DNA from: Flavobacteriaceae bacterium
GTDB taxonomy: Bacteria > Bacteroidota > Bacteroidia > Flavobacteriales > Flavobacteriaceae
Assembly: GCA_947461915.1 (NCBI GenBank)
Contig: CANHNG010000029.1
Coordinates: forward strand, 1-10,676
Length of the DNA stretch: 10,676 nucleotides
Reading direction: 5' to 3'
In this document: positions 1 to 7,027 of the stretch, one piece after another
Position numbering within the stretch: the first letter of the stretch is position 1
How the letters are laid out: each line of letters opens with the position of its first letter
The notes under the pieces: model-generated
Databases searched by the model: none
The model's input: only the letters and a program-made list of their open reading frames with translations
What the model was told of the DNA's origin: nothing
Translations under genes and position numbers: made by a program

Positions 1-980
1 AATGCATTTTCTAATTCTTCCAAGGAGAATAATTCCTTGTCGGTTCCGTCATTCCAGCCTAATAAGGACAAAAAGTTGATTACCGCTTCGGGAAAAAATC
101 CTTTTTCTCTATAACCAGAAGATTTTTCTTCTGAAATCGGGTCAGTCCAATCTAGCGGAAATACTGGAAAGCCTAATTTATCACCATCCCGTTTGGATAA
201 TTTTCCGTTTCCAATAGGTTTCAAAATCAAAGGTAAATGCGCAAATTCCGGTGCTTCCCATCCAAATGCTCGGTAAAGTAATACGTGCAATGGCATGGAC
301 GGTAACCATTCTTCACCGCGAATCACGTGCGAAGTTTCCATCAAATGATCATCCACAATATTGGCCAAATGATAAGTTGGCATTCCATCGCTTTTGAACA
401 AAACTTTGTCATCAAGAAGATTAGTTTCAAATTTAACTTCACCGCGAATGATGTCTTGCAAGTGCAAAGTTTCATCAACCGGCGTTTTAAAACGAATCAC
501 AAAATCTTCGCCAGCATGAATTCTTTTGGCCGTTTCCTCATTGGAAATCACCAATGAAGTATCTAATTTTTCCCGATTGTGATGGTTGTAAATAAATGTT
601 TTTCCTTGTTCTTCGTGTTGTTTTCTATGAAAATCTAACGCTTCGGCAGTGTCAAAAGCATAATAGGCATTTCCTGAATTTATTAATTCATCGGCATATT
701 GTTTGTATAAATGCTTTCTTTCGGATTGTTTGTAGGGACCAAATTTTTCGTTTTTTCCAATGGTTTCGTCCGGCGCTATTCCCAGCCATTCCAAGGTTTC
801 CATAATATATGCTTCAGCACCAGGAACAAAACGATTTTGATCAGTATCCTCAATTCGAAGAAAGAAAACACCGTTATTTTTTTTGGCAAACAAATAATTG
901 AAAAGGGCAGTACGAACTCCCCCAATATGTAAAGGTCCTGTTGGACTTGGTGCAAAACGCACCCGAACTGGCTTAGGCAT
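1..980 (-). CDS. gltX: Glutamyl-tRNA synthetase, N-terminal part (cut by window edge)
   Basis: This class I aminoacyl-tRNA synthetase charges tRNA-Glu with glutamate in the cytoplasm. Read on the minus strand from the ATG at 978-980, the frame stays open to base 1 (326 complete codons; the family is usually about 470-510 residues, so roughly the last third is missing). The start [20 protein letters not shown] is the canonical GluRS N-terminus, with the HIGH-type signature as HIGG at residues 18-21. The second class I signature, KLSKR, is at 260-264, preceded by the typical [11 protein letters not shown] stretch. In between are the expected [18 protein letters not shown] and [10 protein letters not shown] blocks, which bind substrate and ATP. 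After KLSKR there is an FPLDW...[22 protein letters not shown] segment, which I recall as usual for Bacteroidetes enzymes. There is no frameshift. The gene is divergent from the DUF4175 gene. The sequence cannot tell whether it is discriminating or also acts on tRNA-Gln. Confidence 0.97.
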   Translation of the reverse strand, partial: MPKPVRVRFAPSPTGPLHIGGVRTALFNYLFAKKNNGVFFLRIEDTDQNRFVPGAEAYIMETLEWLGIAPDETIGKNEKFGPYKQSERKHLYKQYADELINSGNAYYAFDTAEALDFHRKQHEEQGKTFIYNHHNREKLDTSLVISNEETAKRIHAGEDFVIRFKTPVDETLHLQDIIRGEVKFETNLLDDKVLFKSDGMPTYHLANIVDDHLMETSHVIRGEEWLPSMPLHVLLYRAFGWEAPEFAHLPLILKPIGNGKLSKRDGDKLGFPVFPLDWTDPISEEKSSGYREKGFFPEAVINFLSLLGWNDGTDKELFSLEELENA

Positions 981-1008
981 TTTTGATTGTATTTTTAATT
1001 CGGTTTAA

Positions 1009-1027
1009 CACTGAGCTTGTCGAAGTG
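1009..1027. repeat. Short imperfect palindrome in the gltX leader
   Basis: The sequence CACTGAGCTTGTCGAAGTG has complementary ends. Arms ACACT (1008-1012) and AGTGT (1024-1028) enclose an 11-base loop. It sits between the predicted gltX -7 element and the start codon. It resembles a short GAGCTTGTCGAAG-type motif that I recall as highly repeated in many bacterial genomes, Bacteroidetes included. Only one copy is present here, so repeat status is inference. Confidence 0.4.
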
Positions 1028-1032
1028 TGCTG

Positions 1033-1040
1033 CAAAGATA
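1033..1040 (-). promoter_or_regulatory. Candidate gltX promoter -7 element
   Basis: On the minus strand this reads TATCTTTG, an exact match to the Bacteroidetes/Flavobacterium -7 consensus TAnnTTTG. It lies 52 bases upstream of the gltX ATG. No clear TTG -33 element is seen 17-23 bases further upstream; that space is taken up by 7-bp repeats. The placement is sensible, but the call rests on a short motif. Confidence 0.5.
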
Positions 1041-1082
1041 ATTAGAAGTTAGAAGTCGGAAGTTAGAAGTCGGAAGTTTTTA
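1041..1082. repeat. Heptanucleotide tandem repeat upstream of gltX
   Basis: The bases split into successive 7-mers: attagaa, gttagaa, gtcggaa, gttagaa, gtcggaa, gttttta. The 14-mer GTTAGAAGTCGGAA is repeated exactly at 1048-1061 and 1062-1075. The tract lies immediately upstream of the proposed gltX -7 box, where a -33 element would be expected. Similar 7-bp periodicity occurs in the spacer after mnmG. Confidence 0.8.
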
Positions 1083-1176
1083 GACAATTAATCATTAATT
1101 TTCCTTTAATCAATTTTTAACATGGATAGAATTTAAAAATGGTTACTTTTATCGGTTATTAAAACAAGTTATAATT

Positions 1177-4100
1177 TTGGAACAATCAAGTTTTATTTAT
1201 CAAAAGCTAGAGCTTTTCATCAAGAAGTTTTACACCAACGAATTGATTCGTGGAATGATTTTTTTCATAGGTTTGGGATTATTGTATTTCTTGTTCACAC
1301 TTTTCGTAGAATATTTTCTTTGGCTTAAGCCAATGGGGAGAACAATCTTATTTTGGGCTTTTATTATAGTTGAAATTTTCCTTTTGGTGCGTTTTATCGT
1401 GTTTCCAATATTCAAATTGTTCAAATTTCAAAAAGGAATTGACTACAAAGATGCTTCTGCTATCATTGGGAATCACTTCACGGAAGTAAGTGACAAACTG
1501 ACGAATTACCTTCAATTGTCGAATGACGAACATCAATCCGAATTGTTATTGGCTTCCATTGAACAAAAGGCAAATTCTCTCCAGTTGGTTCCTTTTGGAA
1601 ACGCCATTAATTTCAAAACCAATCGAAAATATTTGCCTTTGGCACTACTTCCAATTTTGTTTTTTGTTTTTTTTTATATCTCAGGAAATAGCAAAATACT
1701 TTCTCAAAGTTTGAATAGGGTGGTGCATTTTCAAGATCAGTTTTTGCCTCCAGCACCATTTCAATTTGTGGTTTTGAATTCTAATTTACAAACCGAACAA
1801 AATAAGGATTTCATTATTCGGATAAAAACTGAAGGGAAAATTGTTCCAGAAAATGCCATGATTTTCATTGGTGATGAAAGTTATTTTATGGAAACGACTA
1901 CAGCGGGTGAATTTCGATTTAAAATTGAAAAACCAATATCCAACGTTTTGTTTCAAGTGAAAGCCAATTCGGTTTCCTCACCAGAATACGAATTGAATGT
2001 AATTACGGTTCCTTCGATAGCTAATTTTGAAATGCTATTGAGTTTCCCCCCATACCTGAACAAAAAGCCTGAAATTATAAAAGGTAACGGAAATGCTATT
2101 CTTCCCGAAGGAACCCGTGTCACTTGGAAAATTAATACTCAAGCTACTCAAAACATAAATTGGACAGATTTAACTTCTAATTATCCTTTCTCAAAGACAG
2201 AAAATGACTTTACGTTGTCTAAATATATCTCGCAAAACACAGCCTATCAAATTCTTACTTCGAATGCTAAGGTAAAAAACTACGAGAAATTGAATTATCA
2301 GATTTCTGTGATTAAAGACCAGTTCCCAATCATAAATGTAAACAACGCCCCAGATAGTTTAAAAGTCGAAAAAAACTATGTTTTGGGTCAAATTTCGGAT
2401 GATTATGGACTATCAAAACTGTATGTTGTTTATTATCCCAAAAACAAGCCAGAATCTGTTAGGCGTGGAACAATTGCCATAAAGTCAAATTTGTACGATC
2501 AGTTTATTTTTGCTTTTCCAAGCTCCCTTCCGGTGGAACAAGGTGTTTCGTACGAATATTATTTCGAGGTTTTTGACAACGATGCCATTCATAATTTCAA
2601 AAGTACTAAATCTTCCGTTTTTTCTAATCGTATTGCAACTGACGAAGAAAAAGAGGACCAAGATTTACAGCAGCAAAATAACAACATCAATAGTTTAGAA
2701 AAATCCTTGAAAAATCAAGACAAACAAATTTCGGAACTGGATAAATTGCAAAAATCAGGAAGGGAGAAAGAAAATCTTGAATTTAAAGACCAACAAAAAA
2801 TCAATGATTTCATTAAGCGTCAAAATCAACAAGATAAAATGATGAAAGAATTTGCCGAGAAAATGAAAGATAATCTTGACAAATCTAAAACGGACAAAAA
2901 AGACGAATTCAAAGAAGAACTGCAAAAAAGATTGGAGAATATAGACAAGGATTTGGAAAAGAACAAAAAACTGTTGGATGAATTAAAAGAACTGAATGAT
3001 AAAATTAAGCAAGAAGACTTGATGGAAAAGATGGAACAATTCAATCAAAATGCAAAAAACCAGACTAAAAGTTTAGAACAATTAGTGGAATTGACCAAGA
3101 AATATTACGTTCAGAAAAAAGCAGAACAATTAAAAGACAAATTGGATAAACTTTCTAAAAAGCAAGAAGATTTATCGAATAAGGAAAAGGAAAACAACTC
3201 CGAAAAGCAAGAAGAAATCAATAAGGAATTTAATAAGATTCAAGAAGATTTAAAAGATTTGGATAAAGAAAATAAGGAACTCAAAAAGCCTTTGGATATT
3301 TCTATAGACAAAGAACAGGAAAAAAGCATCGACGAAGACTTAAAAAAGGCTTCGGATGAATTGCAAAAAAGCAACAAAGAAAAAGCAAAACCAAAACAAA
3401 AAAGTGCGGCCAAGAAAATGAACCAAATGTCCCAGAAAATGGAGCAGGGTATGGAACAAGGTGAAATGGAGCAATTAGAAGAAGATGTTGCTATGTTACG
3501 TCAAATCCTGGACAATTTACTCGCTTTTTCTTTTACGCAGGAAGACGTTATGGCTAAGTTTAAAAGAGTAAGCATTGGCTCTCCAACCTTTAATAAGAAT
3601 TTGAAAAACCAACAAGATTTAAAACTCCAATTCAAACACATTGACGACAGCTTGTTTGCCATGTCTTTGCGAAACCCAAAAATAGGAGAAAACATAACCA
3701 AAGAAATAGGCAATGCACTTTATAATATGGATAAGTCTTTGGAAACATTGGCTGACGCCCAAATCCCAAAAGGAGTTTCGCATCAACAATATACTATTTC
3801 TTCGGCCAATAAACTTGCGGATTTTTTAACGGAAATTCTCAATAATATGCAAATGTCAATGTCTAGTATGGGTGCCGGCAAACCAAAACCAGGTCAAGGA
3901 GAAGGAATGCAATTGCCTGACATTATAAAAAAACAGGATGGCCTAGGAGATAAGATGAAGGATGGTATCAAGAAAGGTCAAAAACCCGGCGAAGGGAAAG
4001 ATGGCAAGAAAGGAAAAGAACCCGGAAAAACAGGAGCCGATGGTCCAAAAGGAGAGAATGGAGAAAACGGGGAAGATGGAGAAGGAGATGCCAAAGCTAT

Positions 4101-4491
4101 AATGGAAATATACAAAGAGCAGAAGCAACTTCGCGAAGCCTTGCAAAACGAATTAGATAAAAAAGGGTTAGGGGGCAATGGTCAGAATGCTTTGGATCAA
4201 ATGAAGCAAATAGAAAAGCAATTGTTAAACAAAGGATTTAAAAATGAAACGCTACAAAAGATTTTGAATGTGAAGCAAGAATTATTAAAATTGAATACGG
4301 CGTTACAACAACAAGGGCAAGAAAACAAACGTCAATCACAAACTAATAAAAAGGAGTTTTCTAACCAGACAAAGCCCCTGCCATCTGCGTTATTGGATTA
4401 TTTGAACAGTATTGAAATATTAAATAGACAATCCTTACCTTTGCGCACCAATTTTAATCAAAAAGTTCAAGAATATTTCAATAAAAAATGA
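1177..4491 (+). CDS. DUF4175-like giant membrane protein with coiled coil and collagen-like tract
   Basis: This 1104-residue protein has no assigned biochemical function. It has three hydrophobic segments, at about residues 25-48, 57-79 and 152-169. A roughly 300-residue, probably beta-rich and extracytoplasmic stretch follows. From about 488 to 775 there is a very long K/E/Q/D-rich coiled-coil region. A Gly-rich region at about 893-972 contains collagen-like G-x-y triplets (940-970). The C-terminal 120 residues are again helical and Q/K-rich. The architecture matches the large DUF4175-type proteins I recall from Flavobacteria. The start is a TTG at 1177; there is no in-frame upstream ATG, and the next in-frame ATG (codon 27) would remove the segment before the first membrane helix, which seems conserved in the family. 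The stop overlaps the ybeY start as ATGA, indicating co-transcription and translational coupling. A scaffold or envelope role is plausible but unproven. Confidence 0.88.
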   Translation: MEQSSFIYQKLELFIKKFYTNELIRGMIFFIGLGLLYFLFTLFVEYFLWLKPMGRTILFWAFIIVEIFLLVRFIVFPIFKLFKFQKGIDYKDASAIIGNHFTEVSDKLTNYLQLSNDEHQSELLLASIEQKANSLQLVPFGNAINFKTNRKYLPLALLPILFFVFFYISGNSKILSQSLNRVVHFQDQFLPPAPFQFVVLNSNLQTEQNKDFIIRIKTEGKIVPENAMIFIGDESYFMETTTAGEFRFKIEKPISNVLFQVKANSVSSPEYELNVITVPSIANFEMLLSFPPYLNKKPEIIKGNGNAILPEGTRVTWKINTQATQNINWTDLTSNYPFSKTENDFTLSKYISQNTAYQILTSNAKVKNYEKLNYQISVIKDQFPIINVNNAPDSLKVEKNYVLGQISDDYGLSKLYVVYYPKNKPESVRRGTIAIKSNLYDQFIFAFPSSLPVEQGVSYEYYFEVFDNDAIHNFKSTKSSVFSNRIATDEEKEDQDLQQQNNNINSLEKSLKNQDKQISELDKLQKSGREKENLEFKDQQKINDFIKRQNQQDKMMKEFAEKMKDNLDKSKTDKKDEFKEELQKRLENIDKDLEKNKKLLDELKELNDKIKQEDLMEKMEQFNQNAKNQTKSLEQLVELTKKYYVQKKAEQLKDKLDKLSKKQEDLSNKEKENNSEKQEEINKEFNKIQEDLKDLDKENKELKKPLDISIDKEQEKSIDEDLKKASDELQKSNKEKAKPKQKSAAKKMNQMSQKMEQGMEQGEMEQLEEDVAMLRQILDNLLAFSFTQEDVMAKFKRVSIGSPTFNKNLKNQQDLKLQFKHIDDSLFAMSLRNPKIGENITKEIGNALYNMDKSLETLADAQIPKGVSHQQYTISSANKLADFLTEILNNMQMSMSSMGAGKPKPGQGEGMQLPDIIKKQDGLGDKMKDGIKKGQKPGEGKDGKKGKEPGKTGADGPKGENGENGEDGEGDAKAIMEIYKEQKQLREALQNELDKKGLGGNGQNALDQMKQIEKQLLNKGFKNETLQKILNVKQELLKLNTALQQQGQENKRQSQTNKKEFSNQTKPLPSALLDYLNSIEILNRQSLPLRTNFNQKVQEYFNKK

Positions 4492-4907
4492 TCAGCTTTA
4501 ATTACGAAACCGAATTCCTCTTAGAGAATGAAAAAGCAATTAGCAACTGGATTTCTTCTGTAATTACGTCAGAAAACAAGAAAGAAGGGGAAATTAATTA
4601 CATCTTTTGCGATGATGACTATTTACACAAAATAAACCTAGAACATCTTGGTCACGACACCTTGACAGACATTATAAGTTTTGATTATAGCGTTGGAAAT
4701 GAATTACACGGAGATATTTTTGTATCTGTGGAAAGAGTTAAGGACAACGCAGTCGATTTTAATGTGCCCTTTGATGACGAGCTAAAACGCGTTTTGGTTC
4801 ATGGAGTTTTGCATTATTGTGGGCATAAGGATAAGTCTGAAGGCGATGAGCTTTTGATGAGAAGTAAAGAAGACGAAAAACTAGCTATGTTTCACGTGGA
4901 ACATTAG
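4488..4907 (+). CDS. ybeY: YbeY, rRNA maturation endoribonuclease
   Basis: YbeY is a small metal-dependent endoribonuclease involved in 16S rRNA 3'-end maturation and ribosome quality control. The 139-residue product has the family blocks in order: HDTLTDIISF (56-65), HGDIFVS (74-80) and the metal site HGVLHYCGHKD (105-115). His105 and His109 match the first two ligands of the family HGxLHLxGxDH motif. At the third ligand position there is Asp115, and a His sits two residues earlier (113). I recall a K-D form as common in Bacteroidetes, so this is probably functional. The length is normal for the phylum; the E. coli protein is somewhat longer. The start codon overlaps the stop of the DUF4175 gene (ATGA). 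The last codons, encoding FHVEH, coincide with a perfect parS site, so this C-terminal tail is probably dictated by the DNA site rather than by enzyme function. Confidence 0.95.
   Translation: MISFNYETEFLLENEKAISNWISSVITSENKKEGEINYIFCDDDYLHKINLEHLGHDTLTDIISFDYSVGNELHGDIFVSVERVKDNAVDFNVPFDDELKRVLVHGVLHYCGHKDKSEGDELLMRSKEDEKLAMFHVEH
4888..4903. promoter_or_regulatory. parS: parS site 1 (inside the ybeY 3' end)
   Basis: TGTTTCACGTGGAACA is identical to the reverse complement of the classic bacterial parS sequence TGTTCCACGTGAAACA. Such sites are the centromeres bound by ParB (Spo0J). It lies in the coding sequence, one base before the ybeY stop codon. The core TTCACGTGGAA is nearly palindromic. 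Confidence 0.88.
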
Positions 4908-4936
4908 CAAGTCCTTTTTGATTTTTTAACAATAAT

Positions 4937-4952
4937 TGTTTCACGTGGAACA
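4937..4952. promoter_or_regulatory. parS: parS site 2 (ybeY-mnmG spacer)
   Basis: This is a second perfect TGTTTCACGTGGAACA, in the same orientation as site 1 and starting 49 bases after it. The flanking AT/AT extends the symmetry to 20 bases (4935-4954). It ends 50 bases before the mnmG start codon, so ParB bound here could also affect mnmG transcription (inference). Confidence 0.9.
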
Positions 4953-5002
4953 ATAAAACAGATTTGTAATTCAACACAACAATCCCAAATCCCGAATTAA
5001 AG

Positions 5003-6874
5003 ATGTTTCTAGAAGAGTATGATGTAATTGTAGTTGGGGCAGGTCACGCTGGTTGTGAGGCTGCTGCTGCTGCCGCTAATTTGGGATCTCAAACCTTATT
5101 GGTGACAATGAGTTTACAAAACATTGCGCAAATGTCTTGTAATCCTGCTATGGGCGGTATTGCAAAAGGGCAAATTGTTCGCGAGATTGATGCGCTTGGA
5201 GGGTATTCCGGAATAGTTTCTGACAGGACGGCAATTCAATTCAAGATGCTGAACAAATCCAAAGGGCCTGCAATGTGGTCGCCAAGAGTTCAAAGCGATC
5301 GAATGCGTTTTGCAGAAGAATGGAGATTGATGTTAGAAGGAACACCTAATCTTGATTTTTACCAAGAAATGGTCAAAGGATTGATTATTGAAAACGGTAG
5401 AATTAGAGGCATAAGAACTTCGCTTGGAATCGAAATAAAAGCTAAATCGGTTGTGTTAACCAATGGAACTTTCCTGAATGGATTGATTCATATTGGCGAA
5501 AAGCAATTTGGAGGAGGAAGAGCAGGCGAAAGTGCCGCTTATGGAATTACCGAAGATTTAGTTAGTGCGGGTTTTCAATCCGGAAGAATGAAGACGGGAA
5601 CGCCTCCGCGAGTGGATGGTCGCTCTTTAGATTATTCTAAAATGAACGAAGAAAAAGGAGATGCTAAACCAGATAAATTTTCTTATTCGGATGTAACATC
5701 GCCCTTGGTTAAGCAAAAATCGTGTCACATGACATATACGTCTCTTGATGTACATGATATTTTGAGGGAAGGTTTTGACCGTTCACCAATGTTTAACGGA
5801 AGAATTCAATCGCTTGGACCCAGGTATTGTCCGTCTATCGAAGACAAGATTAATCGTTTTGCCGACAAAGAAAGACACCAGTTGTTTATAGAACCAGAAG
5901 GCTGGAACACCTGTGAGGTATATGTAAATGGCTTTTCTACATCGCTTCCAGAAGATATTCAATTTAAAGCATTGCGTTCTGTTGTAGGTTTTGAAAATGT
6001 TAAGTTTTTCCGACCTGGATACGCTATTGAATATGATTATTTTCCGCCTACGCAATTAAAACACACCTTAGAAACGAAGTTAGTCGAAGATTTGTATTTT
6101 GCTGGACAAATAAACGGAACTACGGGATATGAAGAAGCGGCTTCGCAAGGATTGATGGCTGGAATAAACGCAGCCTTAAAGGTTCAAGATAAAGCACCGC
6201 TTATTTTAAAAAGAGATGAAGCTTATATTGGTGTTTTAATTGACGATTTAATCACCAAAGGAACCGAAGAACCCTATCGAATGTTTACTTCTCGAGCAGA
6301 ATTCAGAACTTTATTGCGTCAGGATAACGCCGATTTCAGGTTAACGCCAATGTCTTATGAAATTGGACTCGCTTCCGAATCGCGTTTGCGTCGAATGGAA
6401 AAAAAGTTGAATGAATCCGAAAAAATGGTTGCTTTCTTCAAAGAAACTAGCGTAACTATGGCTGAAGCAAACCCAATTTTGGAATCAAAAGATACTGCTT
6501 TAATTACGCAAGGGGACAAAATGTTTAAAGTCTTTTCTCGACCGCAAATTGATTTGGAAGACATTCTTAAATTCGAAAAAGTGGCAACTTATGTTGCAGA
6601 TAACAAGTTAGATCAAGAAATATTGGAACAAGCCGAAATCCAAGTGAAGTATTCAGGTTATATCGAAAAGGAAAGAAACAATGCCAATAAACTGACCCGC
6701 TTAGAAGACGTGAAAATCCCTGAAAATTTCGATTATAACAAGATAAAATCAATGTCGATTGAAGCCAAGCAAAAGTTAAGCAAGATTCGTCCTGTGACAA
6801 TTTCTCAAGCTTCAAGAATTAGCGGCGTTTCTCCAAGCGATGTTTCGGTTTTGTTAATTTACATGGGAAGGTAA
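5003..6874 (+). CDS. mnmG: MnmG (GidA), tRNA wobble-uridine modification enzyme
   Basis: MnmG, with MnmE, installs the carboxymethylaminomethyl group at C5 of the wobble uridine (U34) of certain tRNAs, using FAD, NADH and a folate-borne one-carbon unit. The 623-residue length is normal for the family. The N-terminus DVIVVGAGHAGCEAA contains the FAD-binding GxGxxG (G12, G14, G17). The conserved CNPAMGG block starts at Cys45 and the second conserved cysteine is Cys274 in GPRYCPSIEDK; these correspond to E. coli Cys47 and Cys277. GRAGE, RMKTGTPPR (193-201) and FAGQINGTTGYEEAASQG (364-381) are family signatures, and the C-terminal helical domain with YSGYIEKE is intact. The ATG follows an A-rich leader. 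There is no frameshift or odd composition. It lies downstream of ybeY and between parS sites 2 and 3. mnmG (gidA) near parS recalls the gidA-gidB-parA-parB arrangement of other bacteria. Confidence 0.98.
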   Translation: MFLEEYDVIVVGAGHAGCEAAAAAANLGSQTLLVTMSLQNIAQMSCNPAMGGIAKGQIVREIDALGGYSGIVSDRTAIQFKMLNKSKGPAMWSPRVQSDRMRFAEEWRLMLEGTPNLDFYQEMVKGLIIENGRIRGIRTSLGIEIKAKSVVLTNGTFLNGLIHIGEKQFGGGRAGESAAYGITEDLVSAGFQSGRMKTGTPPRVDGRSLDYSKMNEEKGDAKPDKFSYSDVTSPLVKQKSCHMTYTSLDVHDILREGFDRSPMFNGRIQSLGPRYCPSIEDKINRFADKERHQLFIEPEGWNTCEVYVNGFSTSLPEDIQFKALRSVVGFENVKFFRPGYAIEYDYFPPTQLKHTLETKLVEDLYFAGQINGTTGYEEAASQGLMAGINAALKVQDKAPLILKRDEAYIGVLIDDLITKGTEEPYRMFTSRAEFRTLLRQDNADFRLTPMSYEIGLASESRLRRMEKKLNESEKMVAFFKETSVTMAEANPILESKDTALITQGDKMFKVFSRPQIDLEDILKFEKVATYVADNKLDQEILEQAEIQVKYSGYIEKERNNANKLTRLEDVKIPENFDYNKIKSMSIEAKQKLSKIRPVTISQASRISGVSPSDVSVLLIYMGR

Positions 6875-6891
6875 TTTTAGATTTCGGAGTT

Positions 6892-6925
6892 TAGATTTTA
6901 GATTATACGAGGAATCTGAAATCTA
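6892..6925. repeat. 13-bp hairpin after mnmG
   Basis: Left arm TAGATTTTAGATT (6892-6904) and right arm AATCTGAAATCTA (6913-6925) enclose an 8-base loop. All 13 positions pair, one as a G-U wobble (6899/6918). No U-run follows, so it is not a standard intrinsic terminator. It could protect the mnmG 3' end or act as a transcription barrier. The left arm and the bases before it have 7-bp periodicity (tagattt, cggagtt, tagattt, tagatta). Confidence 0.65.
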
Positions 6926-6934
6926 CAATCAATT

Positions 6935-6950
6935 TGTTCCACGTGAAACC
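6935..6950. promoter_or_regulatory. parS: parS-like site 3 (mnmG-methyltransferase spacer)
   Basis: TGTTCCACGTGAAACC matches TGTTCCACGTGAAACA at 15 of 16 positions; only the last base differs. It is written in the opposite orientation to sites 1 and 2, and lies about 2 kb from them on the other side of mnmG. Confidence 0.8.
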
Positions 6951-6991
6951 ATAACAAAAAATTTATAAATAATCCTTTGATAACAGTTCTA

Positions 6992-7026
6992 AACTGAGTA
7001 CTAAAAACTGACCACTGAAGAATAAA
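6992..7026. repeat. Heptad-periodic spacer before the methyltransferase
   Basis: The bases directly before the methyltransferase start codon divide into aactgag, tactaaa, aactgac, cactgaa, gaataaa. The shared pattern is nactgan with 7-bp periodicity. It is degenerate rather than a perfect tandem repeat. Confidence 0.45.
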
Positions 7027-7027
7027 A

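Noticed and set aside
324..329. CACGTG core inside gltX, as a possible fourth parS
   Set aside because: Only the CACGTG core with one adjacent T matches; the outer parS bases (TGTT...AACA) are missing, and the codons explain it.
327..932. Three plus-strand open frames across the gltX region
   Set aside because: The minus strand is uninterrupted, well-conserved GltX with both class I signatures; the plus-strand frames are shadows.
1122..1136. ATG at 1122 as a start for the DUF4175 gene
   Set aside because: It is in another frame and stops after four codons.
2826..3044. Minus-strand Ser-rich open frame inside the DUF4175 gene
   Set aside because: It is the antisense shadow of the Lys/Glu-rich coiled coil; a poly-Ser frame is expected there.
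5783..6815. Minus-strand open frames within mnmG
   Set aside because: They are antisense to an intact, highly conserved enzyme and have no recognisable domain.
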